A DNA stretch of 64,000 nucleotides, taken from Piezodorus guildinii. Lineage: Eukaryota > Arthropoda > Insecta > Hemiptera > Pentatomidae. The translations under genes and the position numbers were made by a program. The notes below the pieces were generated by a model. That model did no database searches. It saw only the letters and a program-made list of their open reading frames with translations, and was not told the origin of the DNA. Location of the stretch: the NCBI GenBank assembly GCA_023052935.1, contig CM041292.1, positions 91,247,169-91,311,168 of the forward strand. The letters are read 5' to 3'. This document shows, piece after piece, positions 1 to 28,919 of the stretch; position 1 is the stretch's first letter, and every line of letters begins with the position of its first letter.

Positions 1-788
1 CCTGATACCTGAGGTTGGTTTTTCATGACATCCATCTTCTGCTGTTCTTCATTTCTTTTAGCCTCTCCTCCATCAAAATCAAAATCTTTCATGAATTCAG
101 GATTATACTCAGATATTTCTGAAATAAGATCTTTAAAAGCATCAGAGCTAATGGCATCATTTGTATCATCGCCAATAAGGTCTGAAAGTCCTGGAAATGA
201 GTTACCTCCATTGGCAGCAGCATCTTTCTCTAGCGCTGCAGCACATTGCTCCAAGTCGACGAATTCGATGTTCTCTGGCTCCTGTTTACATTCAATGATA
301 TTTAAATTTCTAGGTGACTGAGGAGAATTAGGAACATCACCTTTGACTGATGTATTAAGAGCTTTGACAGTAACATTTGTGGAAATTTGAGAATTGGTAG
401 ATGTTGTAGTGAATTCTAATTGCTGAACTATTTCAACAGAAAATTTGGTCATATTTTCATGTTTTTGTTGTGATTTAGAGGCATCTGAAAAATTATCAGA
501 GTTATCATCTGGAGCACTACATTTTGGATATTTTGACAATGATAAATTATTTTGTATTGAATTTTCAGCAGGCTTCTTTTCTGATTTTTTAACAGGCCTT
601 TTAGGCTTATTTTCAAGGAATCGCTGTTTGAGCACAAGAGTATCTTGCAAATTTTGTTCAACAACACCATTAAAGGAATGATCAAATCGGGGCATACAAT
701 TATTCTGGTGACGGCGATAACCTTCAATTCGTCTTCTCAACCTCTCAACAACTGCCTGACGTTTAGGAGGTAGTGGTTCATTGGTAGG
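1..788 (-). CDS. mam: Mastermind (Notch co-activator), N-terminal coding exon, partial
   Basis: One open frame crosses this segment on the minus strand. It starts with the signature of the mastermind N-terminal domain (LPPKRQAVVERLRRRIEGY, then RRHQNNC and VLKQRFLENKPKRPVKK), the basic helix that docks on the Notch intracellular domain and CSL in the nucleus to recruit co-activators. About 200 residues later come acidic mastermind motifs: EFVDLEQCAAALEKDAAANGG and AFKDLISEISEYNPEFMKDF. There is no in-frame Met upstream, so the 5' end must be a splice acceptor. I chose GTGCAG ending at 789; an alternative AG at 864 would add about 25 residues. The left end is open; CAG|GTATCA at 8-10 could be a donor. 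The Gln-rich C-terminal two thirds expected of the family lie outside the window. Family assignment is firm; exon ends are inferred. Confidence 0.9.
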
Positions 789-2529
789 CTGCACAGGGCA
801 ACCACTACCATCCAAAACACGATCAGTTAAAGACGCCAGTTTTATCACAGGATATAAAGACACCTACTTAAATAATTCCCTGCAGTATTAATCACAATCA
901 ATCATCATTTTGGAGATATTATCTTCTGGTTTCAACCGTCTTCTTGTTTAAAAATGTGATAATTTACATTTTCATTCATCTTTCCACTCATTTGTAATAA
1001 AAAGAAATTGCATCATGAAGATAAATGTTTATCAACCTTCAAAGACTTAGGACATAATAACACAATGCAACAACACCAAACATACATAAAAGTCATGATC
1101 ACTGAAGAAATGAAGTCATGGATATTTTCGGCTTAAAACATCAACCATACATTGCACTTATCAATATTTTACACAATTTGAACGGCGCAAAACTTTATAT
1201 ACGTGATGATTTATATATTAAACCTGAATTAACACAACACAACAAAGAATTCCACCTAACCTTCTAAGCCATTTTAGTAACCTCCATACTTCATTGCCAT
1301 TATAATAGGTTTCATAATTTTGAGAATTACGATATCCATAGATGACTCAAATGATAGTTTCATCAAGTTTTATATAGACTAAGATTTTTTTTTAAAGGAA
1401 AAAAGCACAATTTATTCATGATATAGGCATACAAAATTGTCATTGTACATAAGATAAAGTACATAAATTAGCTTTTAGTGATATGAAGATAGCTTATTTT
1501 TTGGCACAGCATTTGCAATATTAACAATAAAAAATGACAGGGTACATAAAAGTAACATTTCAGAAAAATTGGATTTACTATCTGCTTAGCAATATCATTT
1601 TTACTCTTTTCTGATTTTGTAGAAAGGGGAGGAAAATTGAATCGAATTCAACATTGTTTAAATAAAAAGCATAAATTAAAATTTAGTCCTAAATTGTATA
1701 AATATCAAGCATTAATAACATGTAAACAAAAATATTTGAGTAAACTGCAATTTATACAAGAAAAAAATGGCAATAAATTTGACTCAGATCACGACAAACT
1801 TAGAATTTTAATAAGTTATTAAATTTAATAAAATTACAACTAAATCTACTAGGTCCTGAAGATCCAAAGTAGTTTTAAAAGAAAAGCTTCATCTGTCCCT
1901 ATAGCACCATCACTATAATAGGTGCAATATAATTATTATGGTACCTCTCACACGTATCTATAGTATTGTGTTAGTCAGTTACGATCTTGCTTTCTTTCTT
2001 ATTTCCTGAATAGAAATGAATATGATAATGATTTTCTTCATCGTATTTCTATCTGTGCAGGGTGAACTTCTTTGATTAAGAAGATATTCTCACATCCATA
2101 TTTCCCCTTATTTCTGTGTTTGTAGACCCATCTCTTTTTTTTTCTGTCCTACCCTTCTGAGGTATGAAGGAATCTCATCTTCATAGGTAGTTGTATCTTT
2201 AAGTTAGAATTAAGTCCCATTATTCGAGTTAATATGTTTGTATTAGGAGGAAGACCTGCTTGTAGAATGGACTTTGTCGAATGAAAAGGGTTTATCATAA
2301 TATTTATTTTACTTTGCATAGTTCGTGCATAGTAGTTGAGTTGTTGGAGAACCTCACGCTGCCTCTGTTCGATTGGTATAGACTATAAACTTCCATTACT
2401 AGACCCTTCTCAGTGCCCTTTTCTTCAAATTTCTTGATTACATCCATCTTTATGATTTGGTCTATGGTTTTTCGAATTTTATATAGTATACTGATAATTG
2501 TTTTGGTTATTTTCAGGTAATTCTTGAAT
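789..2529. other. Non-coding AT-rich stretch upstream of the mam exon
   Basis: No conserved coding region was recognised on either strand. The minus strand should hold mam intron or 5' sequence, because the mam exon begins at a splice acceptor. A 61-codon plus-strand reading frame near 1637 starts with TTG, has AT-rich composition and no family resemblance; I treat it as chance. Confidence 0.5.
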
Positions 2530-2790
2530 TTCGTCAGTATAATTGAGTTGATAGCATCGCGGCGCTCAAATGGACGTTAAAAGTTGTTAGGCTGGGCGAA
2601 GAACGACTTCCCAAAAAGTTAATGTACATTGAACCACTGGTAGACATCCAGTATGTCGGCCCGTAGGGTACGTGGGAGGATTAAGTTAAGTATGATTTCG
2701 GAATCTTGGGCTTGGATGGAGGTCATAGGAGGATTTTGTGAGGAACGAATTGGTGGTTTCAGTATGAGCCTTTGGCTTAGATAAGCCTAT
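2530..2790 (+). pseudogene. Degraded LINE reverse-transcriptase 3' fragment (same family as 20640 and 37265)
   Basis: Reading forward gives ELIASRR followed by a KLLGW-type stretch, broken by stops, matching the better preserved fragment at about 20823 (ELIASKRLKWDCKVAR). The DNA word GAGTTGATAGCATCG is shared by both and, on the minus strand, by the copy at 37.5 kb. The end, AAGCCTATTATTATTATT, looks like a LINE 3' end with an ATT-repeat tail. It is a short, inactive, 5'-truncated insertion. Confidence 0.6.
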
Positions 2791-5700
2791 TATTATTATT
2801 TTCAAGTAATGGCAAACAGGATCCAATAAATAATCAATATGCCAAATAATCAAGACAGAAAATATAGAAGTTATGATTATCTGTAGATAAAGGCGGAGTT
2901 ACAGAAGAACCATTATTATTAATTACAGGATCAGCAAATTTTTATGTTTAGACACATTTCCCTTAAGGCAAATATACTATGAATCATCCAATTCAGTAAT
3001 ATCATACTAGAGCAAAGGAACTTCAGTGAAATAGGTTTATGGCTGAGTAACTTAAATTCAGTTTATTGGTCTACAAAAGGTATTATCCAAGTAGAACATA
3101 TAGACTGTTAACTGTTACATTAAAAACAAAAAAAGAATAGTAAAGAATGTAATGTACTTGGAAATCATATTTTATGTACACTGATAAACAAACAAATAAA
3201 GATCACGCAGTGACCAATTTAAGGATCATTGCATTCAAAAAATTGATCCAATCAATGTGAATTTTTTAATGTCTAACACAATACTACATAATAACTGAAG
3301 AATCAAAACTGTAGAGGACTGTACTGTGCTTGCTTCAGTGGTCAAATGGTGTTGGAAAGAATTTAACTTATACCCATTTCATAAAAACTGATGTTTCTGT
3401 GTAACTAAATGTTATTTAAATGGAAAATTTAAAAAAATTAATTTCAAATAGTTGTGTGTGAAACAGTTGAAAAACTGAAATATCAAATAGTAAGTGAAAG
3501 TTGTAATACCCCTCAAAGCTTAGCAGGAATGAGGATGTTCAGAATGAATTTTATTTTATTAGCTAGCTACTCACAATATATGTGATTAAACCTTAACAAG
3601 TACCACAACTACAACCTAAAAAGCTTTAATCCTAAGGGCAGTGCTATTTATAGGCCCAGGGTTAGGCAAGGTGATTTGACCAATGCTCAGCTACCAGGTT
3701 CTCCATCATTTAATTGTGCCCACTTAGAGAGGCTCGGTGAGAAACAGAGGGATCCCCAAACCCTCAGGTTGACCCATAGTTAAAATAATCATCTGCCTCA
3801 GGCAGACAGAGAGATAATCAACACAGTCTGTGCCTAAGAAGAGCTGTGCTACTTTCTATATGCATTCTTGAGTGTAAAAAAAAATCAAAAGATCATCTAG
3901 ACATGGTCAATAACTGTACCGAAAAAATAATTCTAAATGACTGTTTCAGTATTGTTATATGATGACTTGAATTTTGTTGGTTACTGAATCATTGGCTCTA
4001 CAAACCCCTTATTAAACTTAAATAACAATTGTAAAGAATAATTGAACCCATAATTCAAGTATATTTTATTTCAATAAGAGGCTAAGATACAATAATTAAA
4101 CTGGCATGCGAAAAAGTTAATATATTTGGTTTGTGATAAGTGAAATAGATAACAATCCTATTATAATAAATGTGAAAATTTTCTTGTGATTTAAAATATA
4201 AAACATGCATTTTTAACCATAATAGTACAGAAGTTGGACATTAATATGCGCTGTATTCATCAATAAAATATAGTATTTATTTTTTAAAAATGTACTAACA
4301 CTAAGAGGCAACATGACAATGGCATAGTACAATTAATTCTTTCAGTTTTTTTATTTTTCAGCTCTGGTGGTCAATTATGTACATAAATTACAGCAGACCG
4401 TTGGACTGGAGTTAAGTTAATAGCACAGTTCAAGAGCTAAAATAAGTTAAATTCCATGGGAAAATATTAATTTATAAGAATTCATTTTTGTTTGCATCTT
4501 AATAATTTCAATACCACCATTTTGAATTTAAGTCCAAATATAGCTACTTATAATATTTAAAAAAAAAGACTGAAAGTGTGATACATTTAACATCCTCATG
4601 AGGAACATTTTTTTATCTCTGCATATTTTTACTATTTTTATACCTAATGAACATTATATCACTGTGTCTATAAATCACATATTAAATTCCAACTTCAATA
4701 TTATCTTCTCTTAACTTCAATAATAATGCATACAAATAACAATTTTGAATATATATTATTTCTAATTCAAATTCCAATGCCAAAATTGTAAAAAGATAGG
4801 TAGAAAAAAGTTACTCTTAGAAAGCAAAAAGTAGTTAAATTTAAAAAGATACAATTCCTGGATATACTATAAGTCAATAAAACATCACCCTTATGTTTAA
4901 AACATAAATTAAATGAATGACATCACTAAATATTTAATACAAAAGACTGGACATATATATTATTTTTTCAATTGCACAATTTCTTTAGAGAATCTTTTGA
5001 TACTTGAATTACTGTATAATCTCCTATTTAATAATAAAACAATGTTAAGCTGTACCATGTGAGATAAATAATAACGTAAATAGTCCGTCCAACTAGTATT
5101 AAATATATATCTTAATTAAATTAGTACATATAATTTATATATATATTTATAAACATTGGTAACATTACAAAAGAATGTATAATATTGATTAATAGATTGA
5201 AATATTAATCATATCATCTAATATGTTAAGCTTTGATAAGGAACATTAGAATACCACAAAAATAAGCATTGATAATTACTTTACTATCAAAATCAATTCA
5301 TGCATAAACTAATTACATTGAACCCAAGTAAACCAGAAAAATGTTTAGCAAGTACATGTATCACAGCAAATGTTTATAGTGAAATATGCAGTAGTATTTG
5401 GTCTTAAAAATTCAACATAACATTTGAAATCCCATTTACTTTTTTTTTTTAATTAATCACTAACCAACAATCAACATTAAATTGCTGAACACTGAATCAT
5501 GATTAAAAAGGTGGAACAGAAAGTTTTTGGGCCAAACAATCAGAAAAAATTTAAAAGGAAGTGGTTTTCCGATGATGGCCAGAAAATTATTTTAGCAGCT
5601 AATGTTTCAATATAATTGATAAATGAGTTCAGTTCTAATGTAATCAGTCGAGTAATTTAGAAAACTCAAAATCAAGTCTTTAATCAAAGAATGTATATGT

Positions 5701-6878
5701 ACATACATATACAAACATATATATTTGTTTTTCTCAGTTAATCTTTCATAACCCAAAGGCAAACATTTAATAAATGAAGGCCTTTTCTGGAGTTGCTATT
5801 TAATTTCAAGAAATTATAATTGGCTGAATCTTTACTGACACATTTAAATCTGATATATGATACACTTAAAAATAGTTCATAAGGCACTTCAAAGTTATTA
5901 CTCCTTCAAAAATTTCCTTAATGTTTTAAACAATCAAAGTCATCATAACATTAAAATATAAATGTCAACAGGGATTTACTAATGCATGAACAATAATTCT
6001 TATTTAGAGGTGAAATATAATTCACATTTCAGGGAAAATACAGCAAATCTTTGGCATATAAATTGTACGAGAAATCACAATTTGAAGAAAGGTACCCTAA
6101 TCATTCCTTTAACAATGATGATTGTTCTGATGTTGAACAAATAAGTTGGTAATAACTATGCAATGATAACTGCCACAATAATTCTGGTTACAAAAATTTA
6201 CTATGTACAGAACTAAACATTAGTTATTTTTACATTCAATAAAAATAATAATAATAAAAGCAACAATTGGCATCAAACATTCTTAGTTAAGAGAAATGTT
6301 AGATTACTTAATTTAATTACATTAAAAAGAAATCCTAACATCTCTAAATATCACTGCATCCTTTTTGTGGTGCCACTATGTTCCTCACAACCATCTACTG
6401 TTATTTGTACAAAACTGAATTTTTTTTAGATGTGTATTTATATATACAAGCACACATCAATAAATTACATTAACATATATTCAATAAATATGTATAATAT
6501 ATATATTAGTAATTAACACAAAAATTTAACAATAACAACAAATACAAAATAAAACAAAACTAATTTAATCAAGTGCTCGTTAAAACATGCAAAGGCCATA
6601 TGATTTTTTTTTTTTCATTTCATTCTTTATCATGGAAGAAGAATCAATATACAAATCAAATTTATACAAATAATTTTTTAAGTACATAAAATACCAATGA
6701 GATGTGTTATGGTATATAATAGTTTTGGAAGATGTAAAAAAGAGATAACAATGGCTAAAAGATAGGACTTAAAACATTTAAAACAGACTTCATCAGGTCA
6801 TCCCACTTTCCTTTTAACTAATCAGTTTCCTTCCATCCATGAGATCCCTTCCTCCCCATCCTTCTTTTTTGATGAGGC
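2791..6878 (-). other. Probable CanB 3'UTR and CanB-mam intergenic DNA
   Basis: No coding signal on either strand. On the minus strand this is directly downstream of the CanB stop codon. It is low in recognisable repeats and very AT-rich, as expected of a long 3'UTR. Several AATAAA signals occur on the minus strand (TTTATT on plus, for example near 4272, 3062 and 1407), so the polyadenylation site cannot be chosen by eye. The stretch 3500-3880 is less AT-rich than its surroundings and may be an old unrecognised repeat. Confidence 0.4.
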
Positions 6879-22477
<15,599 letters not shown>

Positions 22478-22705
22478 GGTAGAGAGATAAAAATTTGAGA
22501 CTGGATAGATCAAAATAAATGTTTACAGCTGAGGGACAATGTTTACTTAATCAAATAGAAATGATAAGAGCTGAATCGATTAGGTGAGCAGTGGCAAATC
22601 GTAGACTCAAAAGGTGTTCATTATCAAGTGAACTCGGTGAGGGAGAGGATAACTAACATCAGGTGTTATTTTTAATTTTATGTAAAGTGTCAATTTTCCA
22701 TTGAC
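22478..22705. promoter_or_regulatory. Probable bidirectional promoter of CanB and the LRRC58-like gene
   Basis: 228 bp separate the CanB ATG (minus) from the LRRC58-like ATG (plus). Both 5'UTRs must begin here unless there are upstream non-coding exons. No clear TATA box at a fixed distance is visible; the stretch is less AT-rich than its flanks, with GTGAACTCGGTGAGGGAGAGG at 22629-22650. Shared control is inferred from the spacing only. Confidence 0.6.
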
Positions 22706-23506
22706 ATGGAGTTGTACTCCTCAGAAAGTAGCGATAGCGATGGTTTTCCGTCTGTGAAGACTGTTGACTATTCCTACATGATGATCAACAACCAGATATT
22801 AAAGAAAAATATCGAAGTTCTTGAACAAGAAAAACAGCGTGATAGAAAACCAGATGTAGTTCAAAAGCTTCATGTCAACAACAATCAATTAACTGAATTA
22901 CCCCAGAATCTATCACTCTTTCACAATCTCAGGCACATTGATGTTAGTAATAATCGTTTAAGAAGTATACCTGAAACTTTGACTAGATTTCCACTTGTGA
23001 CATTAAATGCAAAGAATAATCTTATCACTAACGACAATCTTCCCAAGTCATTTCAGCCATGGGCTTCAACTTTGCTAAAGTTAAATCTAGGGGGCAACAG
23101 TTTAACCCATTTTCCCCCTCAAGTATTGGATGTACTACAACTGAAAAGTCTTTACTTAGGAAGTAATCACATTGAAGAATTACCCAGAAATATCAATAAG
23201 TTATCAAGGTATTAATAATATATCTATTTTATGCCCTATTATTTAATATAGATGTAATCATAGTAATAAATACCATTCTATTTTTACAGTTTAAGTCTGC
23301 TGTGCGTTGGAGGAAATCGTCTCATTGAGGTGCCTGATAGTGTTGGTGAATTGAATAATCTTGAAGTACTAATCGTTAGTGATAATAAGCTTGAAAACTT
23401 ACCTCCAAGTATTGCAAGTTTGAAGAAATTGAAGACGTTACAGCTTCACAAGAATAGGCTACGCACTCTTCCCACTGAAATCATAAAGTTGAAGTGTCTA
23501 TCAGAG
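22706..23506 (+). CDS. LRRC58: LRRC58-like leucine-rich-repeat protein, first two exons, partial
   Basis: Exon 1 is 22706-23208 (donor AAG|GTATTA) and exon 2 is 23290-23506 (acceptor TTTTTACAG, donor GAG|GTAATA), together 240 codons. The start MELYSSESSDSDGFPS is followed from about residue 50 by tandem LRRs of the short LxxLxLxxNxLxxLP type: LHVNNNQLTELPQNL, HIDVSNNRLRSIPETL, LNAKNNLITNDNLP, LNLGGNSLTHFPP, LYLGSNHIEELP, LCVGGNRLIEVPDSV, LIVSDNKLENLPPSI, LQLHKNRLRTLPTEI. The order, the LNAKNN repeat and the length to this point fit LRRC58 (about 370 residues in mammals). The missing C-terminal third, with a conserved Cys-rich region in the family, must lie in later exons not found here. LRRs are protein-binding surfaces; in vertebrates LRRC58 is described as a ubiquitin-ligase substrate receptor, which I cannot test here. 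Confidence 0.85.
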
Positions 23507-26500
23507 GTAATAATTCTTCTGTAATGATTTATTTTTCTATAATATAGTAGAGATGATAGATGTGGTTTATGTTTAGGTCACAATTTTTTTATCACCAAAA
23601 AAAAACAATAAGATTTTTGTGTTTAATATTTAATTGATTAATCATCCATGAACTCTCTGACCAGTCTTGCCTGCTCCCACTATTCTATTACCTATTTACT
23701 TAATCTGAAATATTGTCTTTCATTGAAACACTTTTATATTTTTAATTAATTAATACTGAACGAAAAAATGAAAATCAGAAACTATTTAATAGTCCAGCCA
23801 TTATCACTTTGAATTTTCGTTAAGATATATATAAGACATCTAGTTAATAGTTTCGTTGGTTCTATAGAAACAAGAGTCAGACAAGATTTTTGCGTAAGGC
23901 TTAGAATAGTGTGCTATCATTTTATGTTTTACTACTTCTAGATATTTTATCTTTGGTGTTCATAAATTTTTGTGCTTGATCTATTTTTTAGTTTAATGCC
24001 CCAATTTATATAAATCAGTATGATTCACATTTGATATATTAATATTATTCTGAAAATTCTAAATGAGGTATGTTGAAACTCAAGATCCAACTTTTCTTCT
24101 AGAGCTCTTTCAATTGCTAGATTAAATTAAATTTTTAATATTAGCATTATGGTGTTAAAAAAAAAAAAAAAAAAAAACTTCATCCAATCATTTTAGCATT
24201 GTTTCTCTTTCAATTTTTTTTTTGTTTTTTGTCTACTTTTAATGTCTGCTTTTAAAAATTAGATATCTCTGTTGTGTAAAAAATTGCTTAGACATTTTTT
24301 TCTAAATATTAATTAGTTTATAAATGAATATATAACTTTAAACAATTTATTCTAGATGTCTGGTGATGTATCACTACAGTTGTTATCACTACAGTTGCTT
24401 ATTATTTGTTTTTTAATATAGAATTTTTATTTTATAAATTTTACTACTTATCTTTAAAAGTCTTGGCAATGTTTTTTTTACTTTGTTTGACTATTTATAG
24501 ATAGCTAAATTGATAATGGTAGTGCATTGATATGAATAATATTTTTCAAATAAGAGGTTGGGGTTTATCCTATCAACTATTTTGTGAAAAAAAGTAAAAT
24601 TATTTTTAAAATGCTTATTAAAATTGACTTGAAGTTCATTATTCACTGAAAGTTGGTTGACAATAACACCTAAATTTAAAATTCCTGATAAGAGCTATTC
24701 AATATAATTGCTGCATTCAATTTTTTTAAGCATTCTAAAGACAAGGGAAATAAGAGCAGACTCTAGCAGCAGAAATGAGGTTGATTGGAGGAAGTATAAA
24801 TAGAACTTTTTAAATAGTTTAGATTATTTCTCAAAAACTGTTGTACATGGAAGAGTTTTGGTGCATTCAATTGAAGCTGTGAAAATATATCGATTTATTA
24901 TCAAGGACTAATAGTGGACCGAAAAAGAAACACATGCTAAAAAATAAGATTATTTACATATCATTGTTACTCACAATGGATATTTATTATATTATTCATG
25001 TTAATGATATTATAAAATGGAAGAATTGTAGTTATAATAGAGAGTAGAAAAATGGGCTTTATTAATTTTTTTTTTCTCCAAAAATTTATTATAAAAACTT
25101 TAATAAATATACCCCAATTATATTATTTATTTTTTAAATTCTCCTCATTCAACCTGAGTGACAATGTTGAAGCATTGATTTCACCATAGGTGTGGTTATG
25201 ATAGTTCAGCAATTAACGTTTCTTAGTATTGGGCAAAGTAAAGTCGAATTCATTAGTATTATTAGTAGAAATCATAACTAGGGAACTAAAGTCTGCTATC
25301 TTGGTGGGGATGTAGAAACAAAGATCATTGATTTTGGAGTGAACAAAAAATCAGCATCCAAAGAAAATATAGCTGGAGTAGGCTAAGATTTACATTAGGT
25401 TCTCTTACTGACAGTATAAGCTCCACCTCTCAGGAACATTCTGTTTGATGAGTTGCCAGAGGGATTGTGAAAATCAGAAATTACTTCTTAGAGTTGCGAA
25501 ACTTTAACTTTATTGAAAATTCAAGTCATTCTCTATATCCATGGTCCCAGTGGTTATTGGATATCTACCTTCTTTGTCTTCCTGATAGAATACCAGAATA
25601 GTCAGTTATTATTTCATTGTTCATCTTCAAAGATATAACCGGTTCATTAACCCTCATCGACAACAAAGAAGATTCCTAAATCTTTTTCTAAGAGGAAATT
25701 TATTCCTTTATTTTAACCTTCTAATCCAGTTTATACACAGATTGTGGTGTTCTGTGCCGGGTAATTCTTCAGTCTCCCTTGGGTAGGATGCAAAATATTT
25801 AAAACAGGGTTCCTGTTAAGGCACATTGTTGTGGAATAAACATTTTTGAGCCAAAAAATATACCTCGGGATAATGTTTATTTAAATGTAAAATGTGCCAC
25901 TTTCCTTACCCGGCTCCAGAGACAGTTTGTTTTTTGAGAGGATGGAACTTAAGTTTTTATTGGTGTTTATGTTTATGAAGGGTTTATGTACTCACTGACT
26001 ACAATGAAGTTGAAATAATGTTACTCATGAGTATTAATACTAGTTGGTATTTTGTTTATTTAGTAGTATAGAGTAATCTGTGGGTTAATGTTGCCACAAC
26101 CATGTTGCCTATTAGTAGGGTTAACAAATGAATAAATAAATAAAATGTTTATTTAGTAATCTTAGTGCACTAATTATTTAAAGTCTAACTTAAAGACTAC
26201 TACTTATGGAAAATACCTACTAGTAACAATAATGTGGCTTCAACATTTTTTTTCTTGGTGGTTATTTCGGGATGGAGAATTCCTCCCATTCTCCTACCTG
26301 TGGATTCGCCAATGTTTGTTACATCTTTTGATGCAAAGTATAGCATAGACCATTTGGTTAGCTAAATGGCACTATAGCCCAAGTTGGACCGTGGCCTCAG
26401 ACACAGTTGACTTCTGTCGGCTTTTCTTTGCCATCCACACACTTCCCACCACTTCAGATTGTATTATAGTATGAAATGTCATAAAGCTTCCTGATGAAAA

Positions 26501-26989
26501 TTTTTCGTGTGTTAAAAAAATCGTTTAATTTATTTTGGCGATTTATTCTATACAAAATAGTAGGAATAAAAAAAAAAAAAAATTTTTTTTCTGCATAAAA
26601 CGGACATCGAGGGAGGAAACATTGAAAAAAAGAGCAATAACTGAATCGGTTTTTGCTTATATGAATTAATATCTAGAAAGGCCTGTAATTTTTGCGATTT
26701 TTTTTCCTCTTGTTGGTTCATCAGTTCTTTCCTCTATTTCTTCATCACTTTACTCCTCAGTGTTAAGCCTCAACTCTCCGAACTTGATGAAAGCATGTAC
26801 CATTGTATATTTAAAGACTGTTGGAAAGTTTCTAAATGAACCTTTGTTTTGTCTATCATATTGTCGTTTTAAGCGTTTACAATGTACATGTCATAAATAT
26901 CTTTAACTTTCTTGCTATACTGGTTGTCCACTCGCCTTCTTTTTATTCTTTTAATCATTTCTTCGTGTATTGTTTATTCTTTATGCTAC
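23507..26989. other. Presumed LRRC58 intron; no gene recognised
   Basis: AT-rich DNA with poly(A) runs near 24157 and 26568. The 25300-25930 part is less AT-rich and may be an old transposon, but neither strand gave a recognisable motif. No exon matching the LRRC58 C-terminus was seen. Confidence 0.5.
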
Positions 26990-27115
26990 TGTAGCTAATC
27001 AGGCGATGCAAGAGGTCTTTACCGAGTACCTGACATCGCACAGGCTCGGAACCATTTTACTTTTTACTAATTTTAGGCTTTCGAAGGATGGCATAACCAA
27101 GAATTTTTTATCCAT
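26990..27115 (-). repeat. Partial copy of the tRNA-derived SINE
   Basis: GCTACTGTAGCTAATCAGGC, GACATCGCACAGGCTCGG and CATAACCAAGAATTTTTTA correspond, reversed, to the 3' two thirds of the SINE at 38338-38617. The tRNA-like head is missing. Confidence 0.75.
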
Positions 27116-27673
27116 TTGAAGTTTTTTAACGCACTTAAAATTAATTATGTAATAAATTATTGGAAGAAAATCGTTCTCGCCACGTATAACAACCCATTGG
27201 AATATTTTTAATTTTACTTAGGACGAAACAAATCTTTACACCTCTCTTGTGACTTCTCCATTACGAAGTTAAAAAAAAAAATTAACTTTTCTGCCACATT
27301 ACCCTCATTCTTGTAGCGACAACAACATATTCATACCATGATCTTGTCAAAGATAAACCACTTGTTTACATTTGTTATACTGATAAGAGATACACATGTT
27401 AAAATATTGATTTAGATAACAACCCAGTTACACTTATATAAATCATTTTAGACCCTTTTGACCCCAAGTTCAGAAATGATCGAGTGAATTGTCGTATTCC
27501 ACAATTAAGTAGCACACTAAACCACGGCACGTTCAATCTGAACTTACGAAGTTTTAAGATAGTTGCATGTTTACTACTTAAAAAATTGAATAAGAATGTT
27601 AACGTAACGCAGTAACTATGAATTTTTTCATTTTGTTCCTCAATATTGTATTTTTCTGTTATTAATTACATTT

Positions 27674-27957
27674 AGGGGGGTTCTCTGTAGTGCAGTGGCT
27701 AGCATAACATTGTTCTATGCCCGTAGTCACGTCTACAAACCCAGCAGATGCCCTAGAATTTTCTAAAGGTATTAAAAAAAAACTTGGTTGAGCCGTACTT
27801 CAGAGAGAACGTAAAATGCTGGTATCGAGCCTGTGCGATCACGTACTCGCTAAAGATTCTTATAGTTCAGTCTTGATAGGCATAATTTAGGAGTTCCATT
27901 GTAGGAATTGTCCGATTGGCCACAGTAGTATTAAGTGACGTTAAATGAATAAATAAT
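27674..27957 (+). mobile_element. tRNA-derived SINE, diverged copy
   Basis: Head GTAGTGCAGTGGCTAGCATA (A-box-like), degenerate B box GTCTACAAACCCAG, body ending GTGACGTTAAATGAATAAAT. Same length and order as the 38338 copy, with more differences. Confidence 0.8.
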
Positions 27958-28333
27958 TACGTTTGTAATTTCCTGGGCGTACATTATTGGAGAAAATAAG
28001 AAACGACTTAAAATGAATAGTTTTAAAAATAAAAAGTGTAATTAGAGACTTGCCTTTCATTCCTAGTTACTTATTAATTTCCAAATTGATTAAGCTATTT
28101 ATAAGGCATTTTAAAAAAATATTAATATGTCACATTAACTTGTACTAATTTGGCCATAATTAGTACGAATCGATGTATTCAAAACCATACTACTAAGTTA
28201 TTCCATTTAGTTAATTGTTACTGATGCTACGTCTGAATATACCAGGAATGCGCGCAATTTTCTTCATAATCTTTGAAGTTAAATGATTTATTTCCGATAA
28301 AGTCAAAATTATGTACATATTTTCATTCACTGC

Positions 28334-28372
28334 AATGAACATTCATAAATATGGATTTTATGAATGTTCATT
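28334..28372. repeat. Short perfect hairpin (16-bp arms)
   Basis: AATGAACATTCATAAA at 28334-28349 pairs with TTTATGAATGTTCATT at 28357-28372 across a 7-nt loop. Seen directly; function unknown. Confidence 0.7.
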
Positions 28373-28529
28373 ACGATGTCTTCTAAGGATTTCCAATATT
28401 CGAAAAAAAAGTATAAAACCTACATAAGACATACATCCCTGAAGAAAACCCTAGTAACGTAGTCTTGAATAAATACTTTTTGTTTATTATTTTCAAGAAT
28501 GAACCTTTGTAATGGACAAAAAAATTGTA

Positions 28530-28888
28530 TCCCCATCAAAATTTGAGGGCTTACGTTTCAAGATGCGTAGAACCCGATTTTCGAATTTAAAAAAAAAAAA
28601 AAAAAAAAACCGTTTCTCCGAATTAATAAATAAATACTAAACATTTTTTGCTTTTAGTGCTATTTCATGAAGAATTAAATTTTCTGCAAAATGAAAAAGT
28701 ATCATTGAAATTGGTTAAGAACTAGCAGAGATATAGCGTTTTGAAATCAGCAGTGGTAATATGCCATTTTCCTTTGAATTATTTATTGCTTTTCATATTA
28801 CTTAATTGCCTATCTAAATCTTTATAAACATTTATACCCTAATATTGTTATTTGGAAATAATAAACCGTTGTGTAATAATTTGCAGCG

Positions 28889-28900
<12 letters not shown>
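28530..28900 (+). repeat. Copy 1 of a ~350-bp dispersed repeat (copy 2 at 42760)
   Basis: Shared blocks in the same order are TTTGAGG or TTTGTGG, CATTGAAAT.GGTT, AGCAGAGATATA.CGTTTTGAAAT, TAAACATTTATACCCTAATAT and AAACCGTTGTGTAATAATTT followed by GCAGCGTTTTT. This copy contains a poly(A) stretch at 28590-28610 and ends in a T run of about 30. It is non-coding; element class is unknown. Confidence 0.7.
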
Positions 28901-28919
<19 letters not shown>

